Source of the DNA: Pleurocapsa sp. FMAR1 | GTDB lineage: Bacteria; Cyanobacteriota; Cyanobacteriia; Cyanobacteriales; Xenococcaceae | NCBI RefSeq assembly: GCF_963665995.1 | Contig: NZ_OY762512.1 | Span: forward strand, 2,852,001-2,916,000 | Length of the DNA stretch: 64,000 nucleotides | Direction: 5' to 3' | Shown: positions 26,890-35,910 of the stretch, in pieces | How positions within the stretch are numbered: the stretch's first letter is position 1 | Layout: each line of letters opens with the position of its first letter | Notes under the pieces: generated by a model | The model's database searches: none | Told to the model about the DNA's origin: nothing | What the model saw: the letters and a program-made list of their open reading frames with translations, nothing else | Made by a program: the position numbers and the translations under genes

Positions 26890-27327
26890 GTGAACCATCG
26901 CAATCCTGCACCAACTGTAGATATTATTATCGAGCTAATCGATCGCCCTGGACGACCAATTGTTTTAATTGAAAGACAAAACGAACCCTTTGGTTGGGCG
27001 ATTCCAGGGGGATTTGTTGATTATGGTGAATCGATTGAAACCGCAGCCATTCGAGAAGCAGAGGAAGAAGTAAGCTTAAAAGTAAAGCTGATAGAGCAGT
27101 TTTATGTCTATTCCGATCCTAACCGAGATTCTCGTCAACATACTCTGGCGATCGCCTTTATTGCTACAGCTAAAGGTGAACCTGTCGCTGCTGATGATGC
27201 GAAAAATTTAGGAGTGTTCCATCAATGGGATCTGCCTCAAAATCTTTGCTTCGACCATGACCGTATTATGGAAGACTATTGGAATTATCGGCACTATGGC
27301 TTTAGACCAAAATTAAATAACTCCTAA
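26890..27327 (+). CDS. Nudix hydrolase
   Basis: A 145-aa pyrophosphohydrolase. The Nudix box reads GGFVDYGESIETAAIREAEEE followed by V and S, so the G-x5-E-x7-REx2EE metal-binding core is complete, although the final Gly of the consensus is Ser. The upstream strand GWAIPGG matches ADP-ribose or nucleotide-sugar type enzymes. The start is GTG at 26890. It ends one base before the convergent nuclease inhibitor gene. The substrate is not determinable. Confidence 0.9.
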   Translation: MNHRNPAPTVDIIIELIDRPGRPIVLIERQNEPFGWAIPGGFVDYGESIETAAIREAEEEVSLKVKLIEQFYVYSDPNRDSRQHTLAIAFIATAKGEPVAADDAKNLGVFHQWDLPQNLCFDHDRIMEDYWNYRHYGFRPKLNNS

Positions 27328-27328
27328 A

Positions 27329-27766
27329 TTATGTAGCCACAACTTTGGTCTTCAAACCTGCGAGCGCATTTTCATTCACCGTTCCCAAAATATAGACATC
27401 AATTTCTGTTTCTCCCAATAGATAAACCTGAATGTTTTGCAGATTAGTATCTAATACATTTATCAAAGCCTGATAGCGTTTCACTTCCGCTTGTTCTAAC
27501 TCGTTGTGCCATTCTTGTTCGGTAATTGCCGAATTAAAAAAAGTCAACAAATCCTGTACTTTGACTTTGGTATCAGCAGTAACATTTTCTTGTTCTAGTA
27601 AAATATCTAAATTCCAACTTTCAAGATCGTGCCAATAAATAACTTGAAAAGGATACTCAGCTTCGCTAAACCAAAGTAAGCCTTCACAAGCTGTAGTTAA
27701 TTCTTGAACTAATTGCCTATTGAAGGAATCTGATGAATTTTGGCTTTGATTGATATTATTTTCCAT
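27329..27766 (-). CDS. NuiA-type nuclease inhibitor homologue
   Basis: A 145-aa acidic protein resembling the Anabaena sugar-non-specific nuclease inhibitor NuiA: ELTTACEGLLWFSEAEYPFQV at the start of the domain and the C-terminal EIDVYILGTVNENALAGLKTKVV. NuiA blocks NucA by placing its acidic face on the active site. No nuclease gene is adjacent, so the target must be elsewhere or the protein has another role. The first 18 residues are an Asn/Ser/Gln-rich extension. Start ATG at 27766. Confidence 0.85.
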   Translation of the reverse strand: MENNINQSQNSSDSFNRQLVQELTTACEGLLWFSEAEYPFQVIYWHDLESWNLDILLEQENVTADTKVKVQDLLTFFNSAITEQEWHNELEQAEVKRYQALINVLDTNLQNIQVYLLGETEIDVYILGTVNENALAGLKTKVVAT

Positions 27767-27869
27767 AATCTCAAAATTGAATTAAAACAAGCATTTCTTG
27801 ATCGCAATTATCATTACTTTTGAATAGAATAAAAGCGATTAATTTGCATCTCTAGCTAAAGTTATCAAT

Positions 27870-28268
27870 ATGGCTAACCAAGAACAGATCAAGCAAGCAT
27901 CTGCTAAACTCTATCTCAATTTAGACAATCCCCAGTCCGTAAAAAAACAGCTACAGCGAATCAATCAAGCACAAAAAGAACTGCGCCAGCTTAAAGGCGA
28001 GGTAAATAGCAAAATACAAGAAGTCAATCAGCCTGTTAAGTCATTTGGTATCGATGAAGCTGCATCGATTGGTTTACATATTTTTGGGCAACATCGTATT
28101 GCCAATCAGGTAACCAGACAGGGCAATCAAGCTGAACGTAGGGGAAAAAATCAACAAAATAAAGCTAAACAGCCTTTAATTAGAATGCGCGAACTAATTG
28201 ATAAATATATCTTTGAAGGCGATCGCCTAAAATTGATGGCACAGAATTATCTCCAAGAAAATAAATAA
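27870..28268 (+). CDS. Conserved hypothetical helical protein
   Basis: A 132-aa basic, Gln-rich, almost wholly helical protein with coiled-coil potential at residues 25-55 (LQRINQAQKELRQLKGEVNS). A small non-helical patch SFGIDEAASIGLHIFGQHRIANQ sits in the middle. No membrane segment or catalytic motif. Family not recognised. It converges with murJ. Confidence 0.6.
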   Translation: MANQEQIKQASAKLYLNLDNPQSVKKQLQRINQAQKELRQLKGEVNSKIQEVNQPVKSFGIDEAASIGLHIFGQHRIANQVTRQGNQAERRGKNQQNKAKQPLIRMRELIDKYIFEGDRLKLMAQNYLQENK

Positions 28269-28283
28269 TTAATCATTATTTAT

Positions 28284-28326
28284 TGGGCAGAGACTTAATA
28301 TATCATCAAGTTTTTATCTGCCCAAC
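28284..28326. terminator. Bidirectional terminator hairpin
   Basis: TTGGGCAGA pairs with TCTGCCCAA across 25 bases in the gap between the 132-aa gene and convergent murJ. The right arm includes the last codons of murJ. Confidence 0.5.
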
Positions 28327-29912
28327 TTCTGTCTAATTCTACCTACCAGCAGATTTAGTTCAGGTAACTTTAACTGCATAGCGATCGCGCCAAAAATAAT
28401 AATTGCTACTCCATTGGCAAGACTCAATTCTATTAATAGCAGCAATAAATTGTCATTACCAATAGTTCTTTCTAAACCTTGGCTAACTCCATAGCTAGCA
28501 AATCCCGCTGCTAAAGTAGCGACAAATAAACCTAAAATGCCTTTTCCCCACGACCATAAAGGTAAACCATTCAGGCGACGGTGTAAGATCCAAACAAAAA
28601 TTACCATTGAAGTAATATTTACCCCTACAGTTGCCATAACTAAACCTGGCGCGCCAAAAGCTGACACTAAAAAGTAATCTAAAACTGCATTGATAAAAAT
28701 ATTGATAATGCTAATTTGAAAAGGAGTTTTTCCATCTCCTAAGGCATAAAATACCCGAATCAAAACATCTCTAGTCATATAAAAAAACATTCCCAAGCCA
28801 TAAACTACTAGCAAGGAAGCGACAAACTGAGCGTCTTCTGAGTCAAATTGCCCGCGCTCAAAAGCCAGCTTCACAATAGGCAAAGAAAGAGACATAAAGA
28901 TCGCCGTAAAGGGCAACATACTAAGCGCACCCAAGAATATTGCCTGACGGATTCTGACTTTTAATTCCTGCCAGTTTTCGGGGGCTGCTGTTCGAGAAAA
29001 GATAGGGTAAAAAGGTACTAAGATGGCATTGGAAATAATGCCTAAAGGGGTAATAAAAATAAAGGTAGCACTCTGAAGTGCTGCTGCTGCCCCTGGTATA
29101 CCCGATACAAAAAACTGATCTACGTTTAGATTGACATACAGCATCCCTGATGAAAAGGTAGCGGGAATCATAACTTTGAAGACTTCCATTACTCCAGAAG
29201 TGTTTAAATCAAAACGCAGCTTTAGCGTCCCCATTCCTGCTCGCCACTGAACAATTAACTGCGCCAACCACTGTAAAATTGCTCCACCCAAAGTTGCACC
29301 TGCCAAGACAGTTGCCCCAATCTGAAAGTATTGGGGTGTATTTAGCTGCTCACCAAATTTTAATAAAGCTACTGCGACTCCTGTGGCAATTACGGCACTA
29401 GAAAATAGGGGACTAATGCTAGGCAGTAAATAACTATTAGCTGCATTAAGCGTACCAAAGCCAATGCCGATCAGCCCTGCAAGTAAAGCCATTGGTGCCA
29501 TGATTCTTAGCTGGAGAATAGCTAGCTGTTTGGTTTCTATAGCTAATTCAGGTCCTAAAAGATTGATCAAACTGCCTGCAAAAATAATGATTATAATTGT
29601 GACTAAGAGCAGCAAAATACTAACTATAGTAGAAACTGTTTCGACGATGGGTGCAGCCTCTGACTTATCTTTTTTGGCTAATACACTGAGCAACGCACTG
29701 TGAAAAGGACCATTGATCCCACCGATGAGAACGAAAAGAAAACCTGGGATAGTATAGGCATAGGCATAAGCATTTTTGACTGAGCCAAGACCAAAAGCTG
29801 TGTTAACTATTATCTCGCGGACAAAGCCGAACAGTTTGCTAACCAAAGTGGCGATCGCGACAATTTTGGCAATATTACCAACAGTAGGAGGTGATTTTTT
29901 GTTTGCAGTCAC
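28314..29912 (-). CDS. murJ: Lipid II flippase MurJ (MviN)
   Basis: A 532-aa integral membrane protein of the MOP superfamily that flips lipid II for peptidoglycan synthesis. It shows the 14-helix pattern and family stretches such as LVSKLFGFVREIIVNTAFG near the N-terminus, GGINGPFHSALLSVLAK, and RVFYALGDGKTPFQISIINI. The start is GTG at 29912. The length is normal. It stands alone between the hypothetical helical protein and the TPR gene. Confidence 0.93.
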   Translation of the reverse strand: MTANKKSPPTVGNIAKIVAIATLVSKLFGFVREIIVNTAFGLGSVKNAYAYAYTIPGFLFVLIGGINGPFHSALLSVLAKKDKSEAAPIVETVSTIVSILLLLVTIIIIIFAGSLINLLGPELAIETKQLAILQLRIMAPMALLAGLIGIGFGTLNAANSYLLPSISPLFSSAVIATGVAVALLKFGEQLNTPQYFQIGATVLAGATLGGAILQWLAQLIVQWRAGMGTLKLRFDLNTSGVMEVFKVMIPATFSSGMLYVNLNVDQFFVSGIPGAAAALQSATFIFITPLGIISNAILVPFYPIFSRTAAPENWQELKVRIRQAIFLGALSMLPFTAIFMSLSLPIVKLAFERGQFDSEDAQFVASLLVVYGLGMFFYMTRDVLIRVFYALGDGKTPFQISIINIFINAVLDYFLVSAFGAPGLVMATVGVNITSMVIFVWILHRRLNGLPLWSWGKGILGLFVATLAAGFASYGVSQGLERTIGNDNLLLLLIELSLANGVAIIIFGAIAMQLKLPELNLLVGRIRQKLGR

Positions 29913-30000
29913 TGGATACAGATATTAGGAATAGAGTTTTCGCTATATTATAAGGTTGTGAGTTCAAGCTTATTTTTGCCTGTAGTCTCCCACTATTCTC

Positions 30001-31299
30001 ATGAGTGAATTAGAACGTCCCTACTTTAAACTAATTGATCTTTTACTGAGTAGCCCGCGAGAGCAAGAGATGAATATTCTCAACGCTAATCAAGAATTGG
30101 TAGATCAAAAGTTGATTAGCTGTTTAATGTCAGTGGGAGAAAGATTGAAGCGATCTGGCGAAATTGATCCTGCCGAGCGTCTGATTAATTTGGCAGGGAG
30201 ATTATTACAGCTAGAAAATCTCAACTCTACTCCCAATCGCCGCCGAGAATGTTTTCAGTTTTTGATGACTCTTTTGCAGCAGGTATCTAATCAAGTTGCC
30301 CCAGATGAAATTTATGCTTTAATTCGCGAAAATCAGGGCAAGTTAGATCGACAATCCACTGATATTTTGGAATACTGGGCAAACGAAACTATTTTGTCCG
30401 TCAATTCCCAGCAAAAAAGAGCGATCGCCAATGATTTAGTTAACTTAGGAAATCTAATTTGTGCCTATCCCGCAGGGGATAAAGCCAACAACATCGAACT
30501 AGCAATCGTTAGCTTTCAGGCTGCACTTAAAGCTTATCCGCCTACAGATTTTCCCAAAGATTGGGCGATAATTCAGTCAAATCTAGCTAATGCCTTTCGC
30601 GATCGCGTTTTAGGCGATCGTCAAGCAAACATTGAACAGGCATTAGCTACATATCAACTGGCTTTAGAAGTAATTACCCAAGAAGAATATCCTTATTTAT
30701 GGGCAAATACTCAGCGTAATTCAGGTATTGCCCATAAATATAGACTCAAAGGAGAACCTTCTCACAATATTGAACAGGCGATTATTTGCTACAGGCGAGC
30801 TTTATCTGTCCACACTTTGGCAGAATATCCCCAAGATTGGGCAGTATCTCACAATAATTTAGGGGATATTTATTCTAGGCGTATCGAAGGGGACAAAGCA
30901 GCTAATATCGAAACGGCAATTAATCATTTAGAACAGGCTTTAGAGATATTTACCCTCTCGTCGAATCCTCATCGCTGGGCAATGTTGCAAAATAATTTGG
31001 GTAATGCTTTTCAATCTCGCATCAATGGCGACAAAAGCAGCAATATTGAACGCGCCATTTCTCACTATGGCAACGCTTTATCAATTCATAATTTAGAAAA
31101 ATTTCCCTACAATTGGGCAATGCTGAATAACAATTTGGGCGGTGCTTATCGTCATCGTCTCAAAGGAAATGCAGCAGAGAATAAACAACAGGCGATCGCC
31201 TTTTTAAATAAAGCTGCGATCGTTTACACAAAAGACAAATTCCCCCGCCAGTGGTTAGAAATTCAGCATAATATTCAAAATATTGAAAGACCGAAATAG
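30001..31299 (+). CDS. Tetratricopeptide repeat protein
   Basis: A 432-aa soluble protein. From about residue 165 it consists of repeats of about 50 residues with the pattern FPKDWAIIQSNLANAFRDR...NIEQALATYQLAL. There are five recognisable units, each with a DWA/RWA...NNLG motif, the form of TPR common in cyanobacteria and often fused to CHAT or NB-ARC modules. No effector domain is fused here; the N-terminal 160 residues are helical and unassigned. Likely a protein-protein interaction scaffold. Start ATG at 30001. Confidence 0.85.
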   Translation: MSELERPYFKLIDLLLSSPREQEMNILNANQELVDQKLISCLMSVGERLKRSGEIDPAERLINLAGRLLQLENLNSTPNRRRECFQFLMTLLQQVSNQVAPDEIYALIRENQGKLDRQSTDILEYWANETILSVNSQQKRAIANDLVNLGNLICAYPAGDKANNIELAIVSFQAALKAYPPTDFPKDWAIIQSNLANAFRDRVLGDRQANIEQALATYQLALEVITQEEYPYLWANTQRNSGIAHKYRLKGEPSHNIEQAIICYRRALSVHTLAEYPQDWAVSHNNLGDIYSRRIEGDKAANIETAINHLEQALEIFTLSSNPHRWAMLQNNLGNAFQSRINGDKSSNIERAISHYGNALSIHNLEKFPYNWAMLNNNLGGAYRHRLKGNAAENKQQAIAFLNKAAIVYTKDKFPRQWLEIQHNIQNIERPK

Positions 31300-31470
31300 A
31301 TAGCTTTAGGATAAACGGCTGCGCCGTAGTTATTAGTTATTAGTCCCTGCGGGGGGTATCCCTTGGCTAGTCTCAATCGTAACGCGAGTCGTAAACTCTA
31401 CAGCAAAAGATCGAGAATATTTGGGAGATTTCTGCAAAAATAGCGATTAGACTCTTTGTTTAATCTGTTG

Positions 31471-34113
31471 ATGTTTTCTAAAACGCGGTTTAATCTTTCT
31501 CGTTTGGCAATTGAATACTCTCGTTTAACTATCTGCTTTTGGTTAGCGATCGCCGTAGCTGGTATATTTGCCTTTAGTTCTTTAAAATACTCTCTTTTTC
31601 CAGCGGTAAACTTCCCTGTGGTGGTAATTCGCGCTCAAGCCAATACAACAACGGTTTTGGATACAGAAGCTAAAATTACTAAACCTTTAGAAACAGCTTT
31701 GGCTAATATTCCAGGATTGGCACAGCTATTTTCTTCTACTTATTCAGGGCAAACAGTAGTTAATCTTTTGCTAGATACTGATATTGATATTGAAGAGGCT
31801 ACGGCTAATATAAAAACTACTCTAAATCAATTATCTTTACCTACGGCTTCTGATTTGGAGGTAATTCCCTTTAATTTAAACGAAACTAGCGCGATTAGTT
31901 ATGTAATTACTGGTCAAGAAACTCTTGAAGAGTTAAACAATACTGCCGCTACTAAAATTGCGCCGACTATAGAAAAATTACCAGGAGTACAACGAGTAGA
32001 TATTTTAGGTAATCCGAATAGTAGCGTAAATGCAGATATTCCTACAGCTAACAGCAGTACTTTAGTTCACTTTAATGGGGAAAAGGCGATCGCTTTTCAG
32101 GTAATTAAACAAGGTGATGCCAATACTTTAGAAGTAGTCAGACAGGTAAAAGAAAAAGTCTCTCAACTCCAGCAACGCTTGCCAGATATTCAGTTTATTT
32201 TAGCCGAAACCCCCGCAGGATATATACGTGACAGCACTAACGCCACCATTCAAGCCTTGTTTGGCGCAGTGGCACTGGCAATTTTGGTAATTTTTCCCTT
32301 CTTACGTAATTTTAGGGCAACTTTGATCACGGCGATCGCTATTCCCATCTCTTTACTAGGGACATTTATTGTCATGGCTGGGTTGGGATTTAATTTAGAA
32401 ACTCTAACCTTACTGGCTTTAGCACTAGCTATCGGCATTATTGTCGATGATGCCATTGTCGAGGTGGAGAACATTATGCGTCACTTAGAAGAGGGAGAAA
32501 GTCCCCGCGAGGCTGCCTTATCTGCTACTCGCGAGATTGGTTTGACAGCATCTATTTCGACTTTAACTATTGTGGCGGTGTTTTTGCCGATTGGCTTAAT
32601 GGGCGGTACATTAGGGCAGTTTTTTCGTCCTTTTGGCATAACTATTTCGGCTGCGGTTTTGACTTCTCTTTTGGCTGCACGCACATTGTCACCTGTTTTG
32701 GCATTGTATTGGTTTAAAAATACAACCAGAGGTAGTAATAGACAAGAAACACAAGGCTTCGTTACAAATAAGTATCGTCAGGTATTGCAATGGGCATTAA
32801 ATCATCGTCGTGCCGTAATCGGTATTGCGATCGCCAGTTTTCTGGCGGGAATTGCTTTAATTCCGCTTATTCCCCAAGGTTTTGTCCCTCAGTTAGATCG
32901 GGGAGAATTTAAAATAACCTATACAACTGCCTTACCAAAGTTAACTAGTCGTGCAGTCAAGGCTAATAATAATTCTTTAGAAAAACCTCAATCTAAATTT
33001 GACTGGCTGAGAAATATTGCGCGATCGCCTGAACGTATTTTATTAAATAGAACTATTACAGTAGGGCAAGAAATAGAAACTGTCGTTTTAAATCATCCTG
33101 ATGTAGCATCTGTTTACACTATTGCAGGAGTGCAGGGTGAACCTAATAAGGGCAAGCTTTATATCAAGCTTAAAGACAATCGCCGTTTAACTACCAGCCA
33201 GGTACAGACAGAGATACGTCAGAAGCTGCCCAACATCCCCCAGGTAATTGTTAGCGTTGAAGATATACCCTTTGTGGAAACAGGAGAAGATCCTTCCTTT
33301 AAAGTGGCATTAGCAGGAGAAAATATAGAGCAGTTAAGAACCAGCGCGATCGCTTTTCAACAAAAGATTCAAAACTTATCGGGGTTTGAAGATGTGCGTC
33401 TTGATGGGGTTGACCAACCTTTAGATAAATTGATTCATCTTGACGGAAAACGGGTAGCTTATGTCAACGCCAATCTCACGGCAGATCGAGGAATTGGTGA
33501 TGCTACCAAAAAGGCAGAGGCGATCGCCAAGCATTTACCTCCTGGAATTACCTTCGATCTAGAAGGAGACTCAGCGCGATCGCAAAAGATACTCGGAGAA
33601 TTTGCTATAACTCTTACTCTAGCGGTAATTTGTATGCTGGTGGTTTTATACCTGCCCTTTCGTCGCTGGCTGGAACCTTTGGTAATTGGTTTATCTTTGC
33701 CCTTATCAATTGTCGGGGCAATGTTAGCTTTACTAATTACTCAAAGCGATTTTGGCATGATTTCTCTAATTGGTCTAATTTTTCTGTTGGGCTTATTGGA
33801 TAAAAACGCTATTCTGCTTTTGGACTATGCCAACCAACTGCGTGACTCTGGCATGAGTCGCACCGAGGCTATCCTAAAAACTGGAGTTGTACGTCTGCGC
33901 CCAATCGTCATGACTACCTTTTCTACCATACTAGGAATGTTACCGATCGCTCTAGGATGGGGTGCAGGTTCTGAATTACGTCAACCGATGGCAGTGGCTA
34001 TCATTGGCGGGTTAATAACTTCTTCTTTGCTTAGTCTAATCGTTGTGCCTGTGATCTATACATTGCTAGAAGATTGGAGTTTAAAGCGTAAGAGAACCAA
34101 GCAAAGAAAATAG
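31471..34113 (+). CDS. RND family efflux permease, shortened form
   Basis: Inner-membrane proton-driven pump of the AcrB/HAE1 superfamily. TM4 carries the conserved acidic pair in GIIVDDAIVEVENIM, TM10 carries the lysine in LLDKNAILLLDYANQLR, and both 6-helix halves are visible. From the ATG at 31471 it is 880 aa, against about 1,020-1,050 for typical family members. The segment after LPGVQRVDILG is much shorter than expected for the first periplasmic loop, so the TolC-docking subdomain appears missing. A TTG at 31456 is an alternative start. No adaptor or outer membrane gene adjoins. Confidence 0.88.
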   Translation: MFSKTRFNLSRLAIEYSRLTICFWLAIAVAGIFAFSSLKYSLFPAVNFPVVVIRAQANTTTVLDTEAKITKPLETALANIPGLAQLFSSTYSGQTVVNLLLDTDIDIEEATANIKTTLNQLSLPTASDLEVIPFNLNETSAISYVITGQETLEELNNTAATKIAPTIEKLPGVQRVDILGNPNSSVNADIPTANSSTLVHFNGEKAIAFQVIKQGDANTLEVVRQVKEKVSQLQQRLPDIQFILAETPAGYIRDSTNATIQALFGAVALAILVIFPFLRNFRATLITAIAIPISLLGTFIVMAGLGFNLETLTLLALALAIGIIVDDAIVEVENIMRHLEEGESPREAALSATREIGLTASISTLTIVAVFLPIGLMGGTLGQFFRPFGITISAAVLTSLLAARTLSPVLALYWFKNTTRGSNRQETQGFVTNKYRQVLQWALNHRRAVIGIAIASFLAGIALIPLIPQGFVPQLDRGEFKITYTTALPKLTSRAVKANNNSLEKPQSKFDWLRNIARSPERILLNRTITVGQEIETVVLNHPDVASVYTIAGVQGEPNKGKLYIKLKDNRRLTTSQVQTEIRQKLPNIPQVIVSVEDIPFVETGEDPSFKVALAGENIEQLRTSAIAFQQKIQNLSGFEDVRLDGVDQPLDKLIHLDGKRVAYVNANLTADRGIGDATKKAEAIAKHLPPGITFDLEGDSARSQKILGEFAITLTLAVICMLVVLYLPFRRWLEPLVIGLSLPLSIVGAMLALLITQSDFGMISLIGLIFLLGLLDKNAILLLDYANQLRDSGMSRTEAILKTGVVRLRPIVMTTFSTILGMLPIALGWGAGSELRQPMAVAIIGGLITSSLLSLIVVPVIYTLLEDWSLKRKRTKQRK

Positions 34114-34138
34114 TATCGCTACGCAAAGGTTATAGATC

Positions 34139-34535
34139 AGTCGTAGGGGCGAACGGTGAGACAGTTGCGGTGGGTCGAGACCCCCTAAAGGGTTCGTGCC
34201 TTTGCTCGCCCTCGACAATAACCTCAACGGGGGGAACCCCCGCAACGGTTTTGTCTCGCAACGGGGGGAACCCCCGCAACGGTTTTGTCTCGCAACGGGG
34301 GAAACCCCCGCAACGCAACTGCTTCACCGCGTCGCCGTCAGAGCGGGTGGAAACGGATGGCGGCTTTTGAGTAAGAATACTCTTACTCAAAACGCGCCTT
34401 CTCTGTCCAAGAGCCTTGTTCCACACCCGCTAGCAAGGGAATGCTCGACTTGCGGTTTCACCGACATAAGCAAACTGTTGAACTCGAAGGGCCGTTCGCC
34501 CGTACAGAGGTCAGAGGTCAGAGGTCAGCAATAAT
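34139..34535. repeat. GC-rich composite repeat block 1
   Basis: Noncoding block much richer in G+C than its surroundings. It contains three units of a 34-bp tandem repeat (starting at 34225, 34259 and 34293, each with CAACGGGGGGAACCCCCG). A palindrome TTTTGAGTAAGA-ATAC-TCTTACTCAAAA lies at 34365-34392, and three AGAGGTC heptamers at 34506-34527. Related blocks lie at 42611-42930 and 59255-59620. Short frames through it are repeat translations, not genes. Confidence 0.8.
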
Positions 34536-34589
34536 TGACTATAGTTATTTCTGTCCATGTATTTATCATATTTTCAAACAATTTAGTTT

Positions 34590-34722
34590 GGCGTTGGTGA
34601 ATCAAAGTATGATTTTTAAATTTCCATGTTGCACTGTTCTTAAAAAAGCTTAAAGCTTAGAGCTTGGAGCTTAAAGCTACGAACAGAAACACTTGTACGT
34701 CATACATCAAATCACCAACGCC
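34590..34722. mobile_element. MITE with 8-bp target duplication
   Basis: A 133-bp element bounded by imperfect inverted ends that begin GGCGTTGGTGA and read ...TCACCAACGCC at the other end. It is flanked directly by TTTAGTTT on both sides (34582-34589 and 34723-34730), a perfect 8-bp target-site duplication. It contains no gene. A diverged relative is at 45911-46026. Confidence 0.8.
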
Positions 34723-34883
34723 TTTAGTTTAATTATGTCTGTCTACTTAGCAATTATTAATCGTTATTCTTTTAGTTTTATATTATCGTCAATGCGGAAT
34801 TCCGAACTTCTCTTATAGTTCAGCTATTTATCTGATGAGATACACTAAGAATAAGTTGTCAGAGATTTGGAGACAAGCTAAAT

Positions 34884-35267
34884 ATGGCAGGTTTTGAAGA
34901 TATTGCAAAAAAAGCTTTTTACATGGGTGTGGGTTTTGCCTCTTATGCTCAAGAAAAAGCCAACGATACATTAAAAGATTTAAGAGTTCAAGCGCAGAAG
35001 CTAGCGGAAGAAATGGCTGAACGCGGTGAAATGAGTGCCGAAGAAGCTCGTAAGTTTGTTGATGAAATGGTTGAGCAGGCTCAACAGGGAAAGGTCGCTG
35101 ATGGTAATAATAAATCAGATCAAAAAGAACCTCGTCGGATTGAGATTGTGGACGAAGGTGAGGAGCAATCTGAGAACATGAGCGAAGAGGATCTGCGCCA
35201 GCAAAAACTGCGCCAACAAGTAAAGTCATTACAAGAAGAATTACGACGTTTGAGAAAAGAGACGTAG
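34884..35267 (+). CDS. Phasin-like helical protein
   Basis: A 127-aa highly charged helical protein (MAGFEDIAKKAFYMGVGFASYAQEK...) with an amphipathic N-terminus and a C-terminal coiled coil (LRQQVKSLQEELRRLRKE). The middle stretch GEMSAEEARKFVDEMVEQA resembles the phasin/PhaF-like regulators seen next to granule or envelope genes. It is followed 51 bases later by the acidic protein at 35319 on the same strand; the two may work together. Function inferred only from fold type. Confidence 0.65.
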   Translation: MAGFEDIAKKAFYMGVGFASYAQEKANDTLKDLRVQAQKLAEEMAERGEMSAEEARKFVDEMVEQAQQGKVADGNNKSDQKEPRRIEIVDEGEEQSENMSEEDLRQQKLRQQVKSLQEELRRLRKET

Positions 35268-35318
35268 CAGAATAGGCTATTCTGACAGAACAATATTTAT
35301 TTAAATTAATTATTAATT

Positions 35319-35750
35319 ATGGATGATTGGCAAAAGCAGTGGTGGAAGCAGATAGAAAAAACTACGGCTGAAGTGGAAGAATTTTGGGAGGATGTAGCCC
35401 AAACCACAGAATCTGTTGTAGAAGAAGTCAGCGAAAATTTAGGCTCTTTTTTTGAACAGTTTCAATCGGGAATTATCGAAGAAGTTGACAGCCTGTTAGA
35501 GGATTTGGTTGACGTGTTGATTGTTACCAGTGAAGAAATTGATGCTGCTTTGGGAGAAAACTGGGAAGATTTTATTGATGATGATTTCACCAACGTCGAT
35601 TATCATGCTCCCTCTGCTCAAAACAATCCTGCCTGCATTAATTGTGCTAACTATCATGGTCAAAGTTACAATGGCAACTTACTAGTTTGTGCCATGCACC
35701 CTGTAGGTTGGGACGGTGATAGTTGTCCTGATTGGGAAGAAGATAGGTAA
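35319..35750 (+). CDS. Acidic protein with C-terminal cysteine cluster
   Basis: A 143-aa protein. Residues 1-95 are very acidic and helical (DVAQTTESVVEEVSENLGSF). The last 40 residues form a probable metal site: CINCANYHG, then CAMHPVGW and CPDWEED, giving four Cys and two His. I believe the C-terminal motif recurs in small cyanobacterial proteins but no name comes to mind. It probably forms an operon with the phasin-like gene upstream. Confidence 0.65.
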   Translation: MDDWQKQWWKQIEKTTAEVEEFWEDVAQTTESVVEEVSENLGSFFEQFQSGIIEEVDSLLEDLVDVLIVTSEEIDAALGENWEDFIDDDFTNVDYHAPSAQNNPACINCANYHGQSYNGNLLVCAMHPVGWDGDSCPDWEEDR

Positions 35751-35910
35751 TTTGGCGTTATTGGGCATTGCATAGCTGGGAGATGATTATGAACAAAGAA
35801 GATTAATGATTCCCCTAGTCCTCCAGTCCCCTAAGCCTCTACCATCCCCTGAAGGTGCAACGCCCGTTATTAATGTTAAGTAAACGGACAAGTACTTTCT
35901 CTGCGCTAGT

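Noticed and set aside
34139-34653. Several 66-112 aa frames in the GC-rich block
   Set aside because: They translate tandem and palindromic repeats in multiple frames on both strands; the absence of stops is due to high G+C and the repeats.
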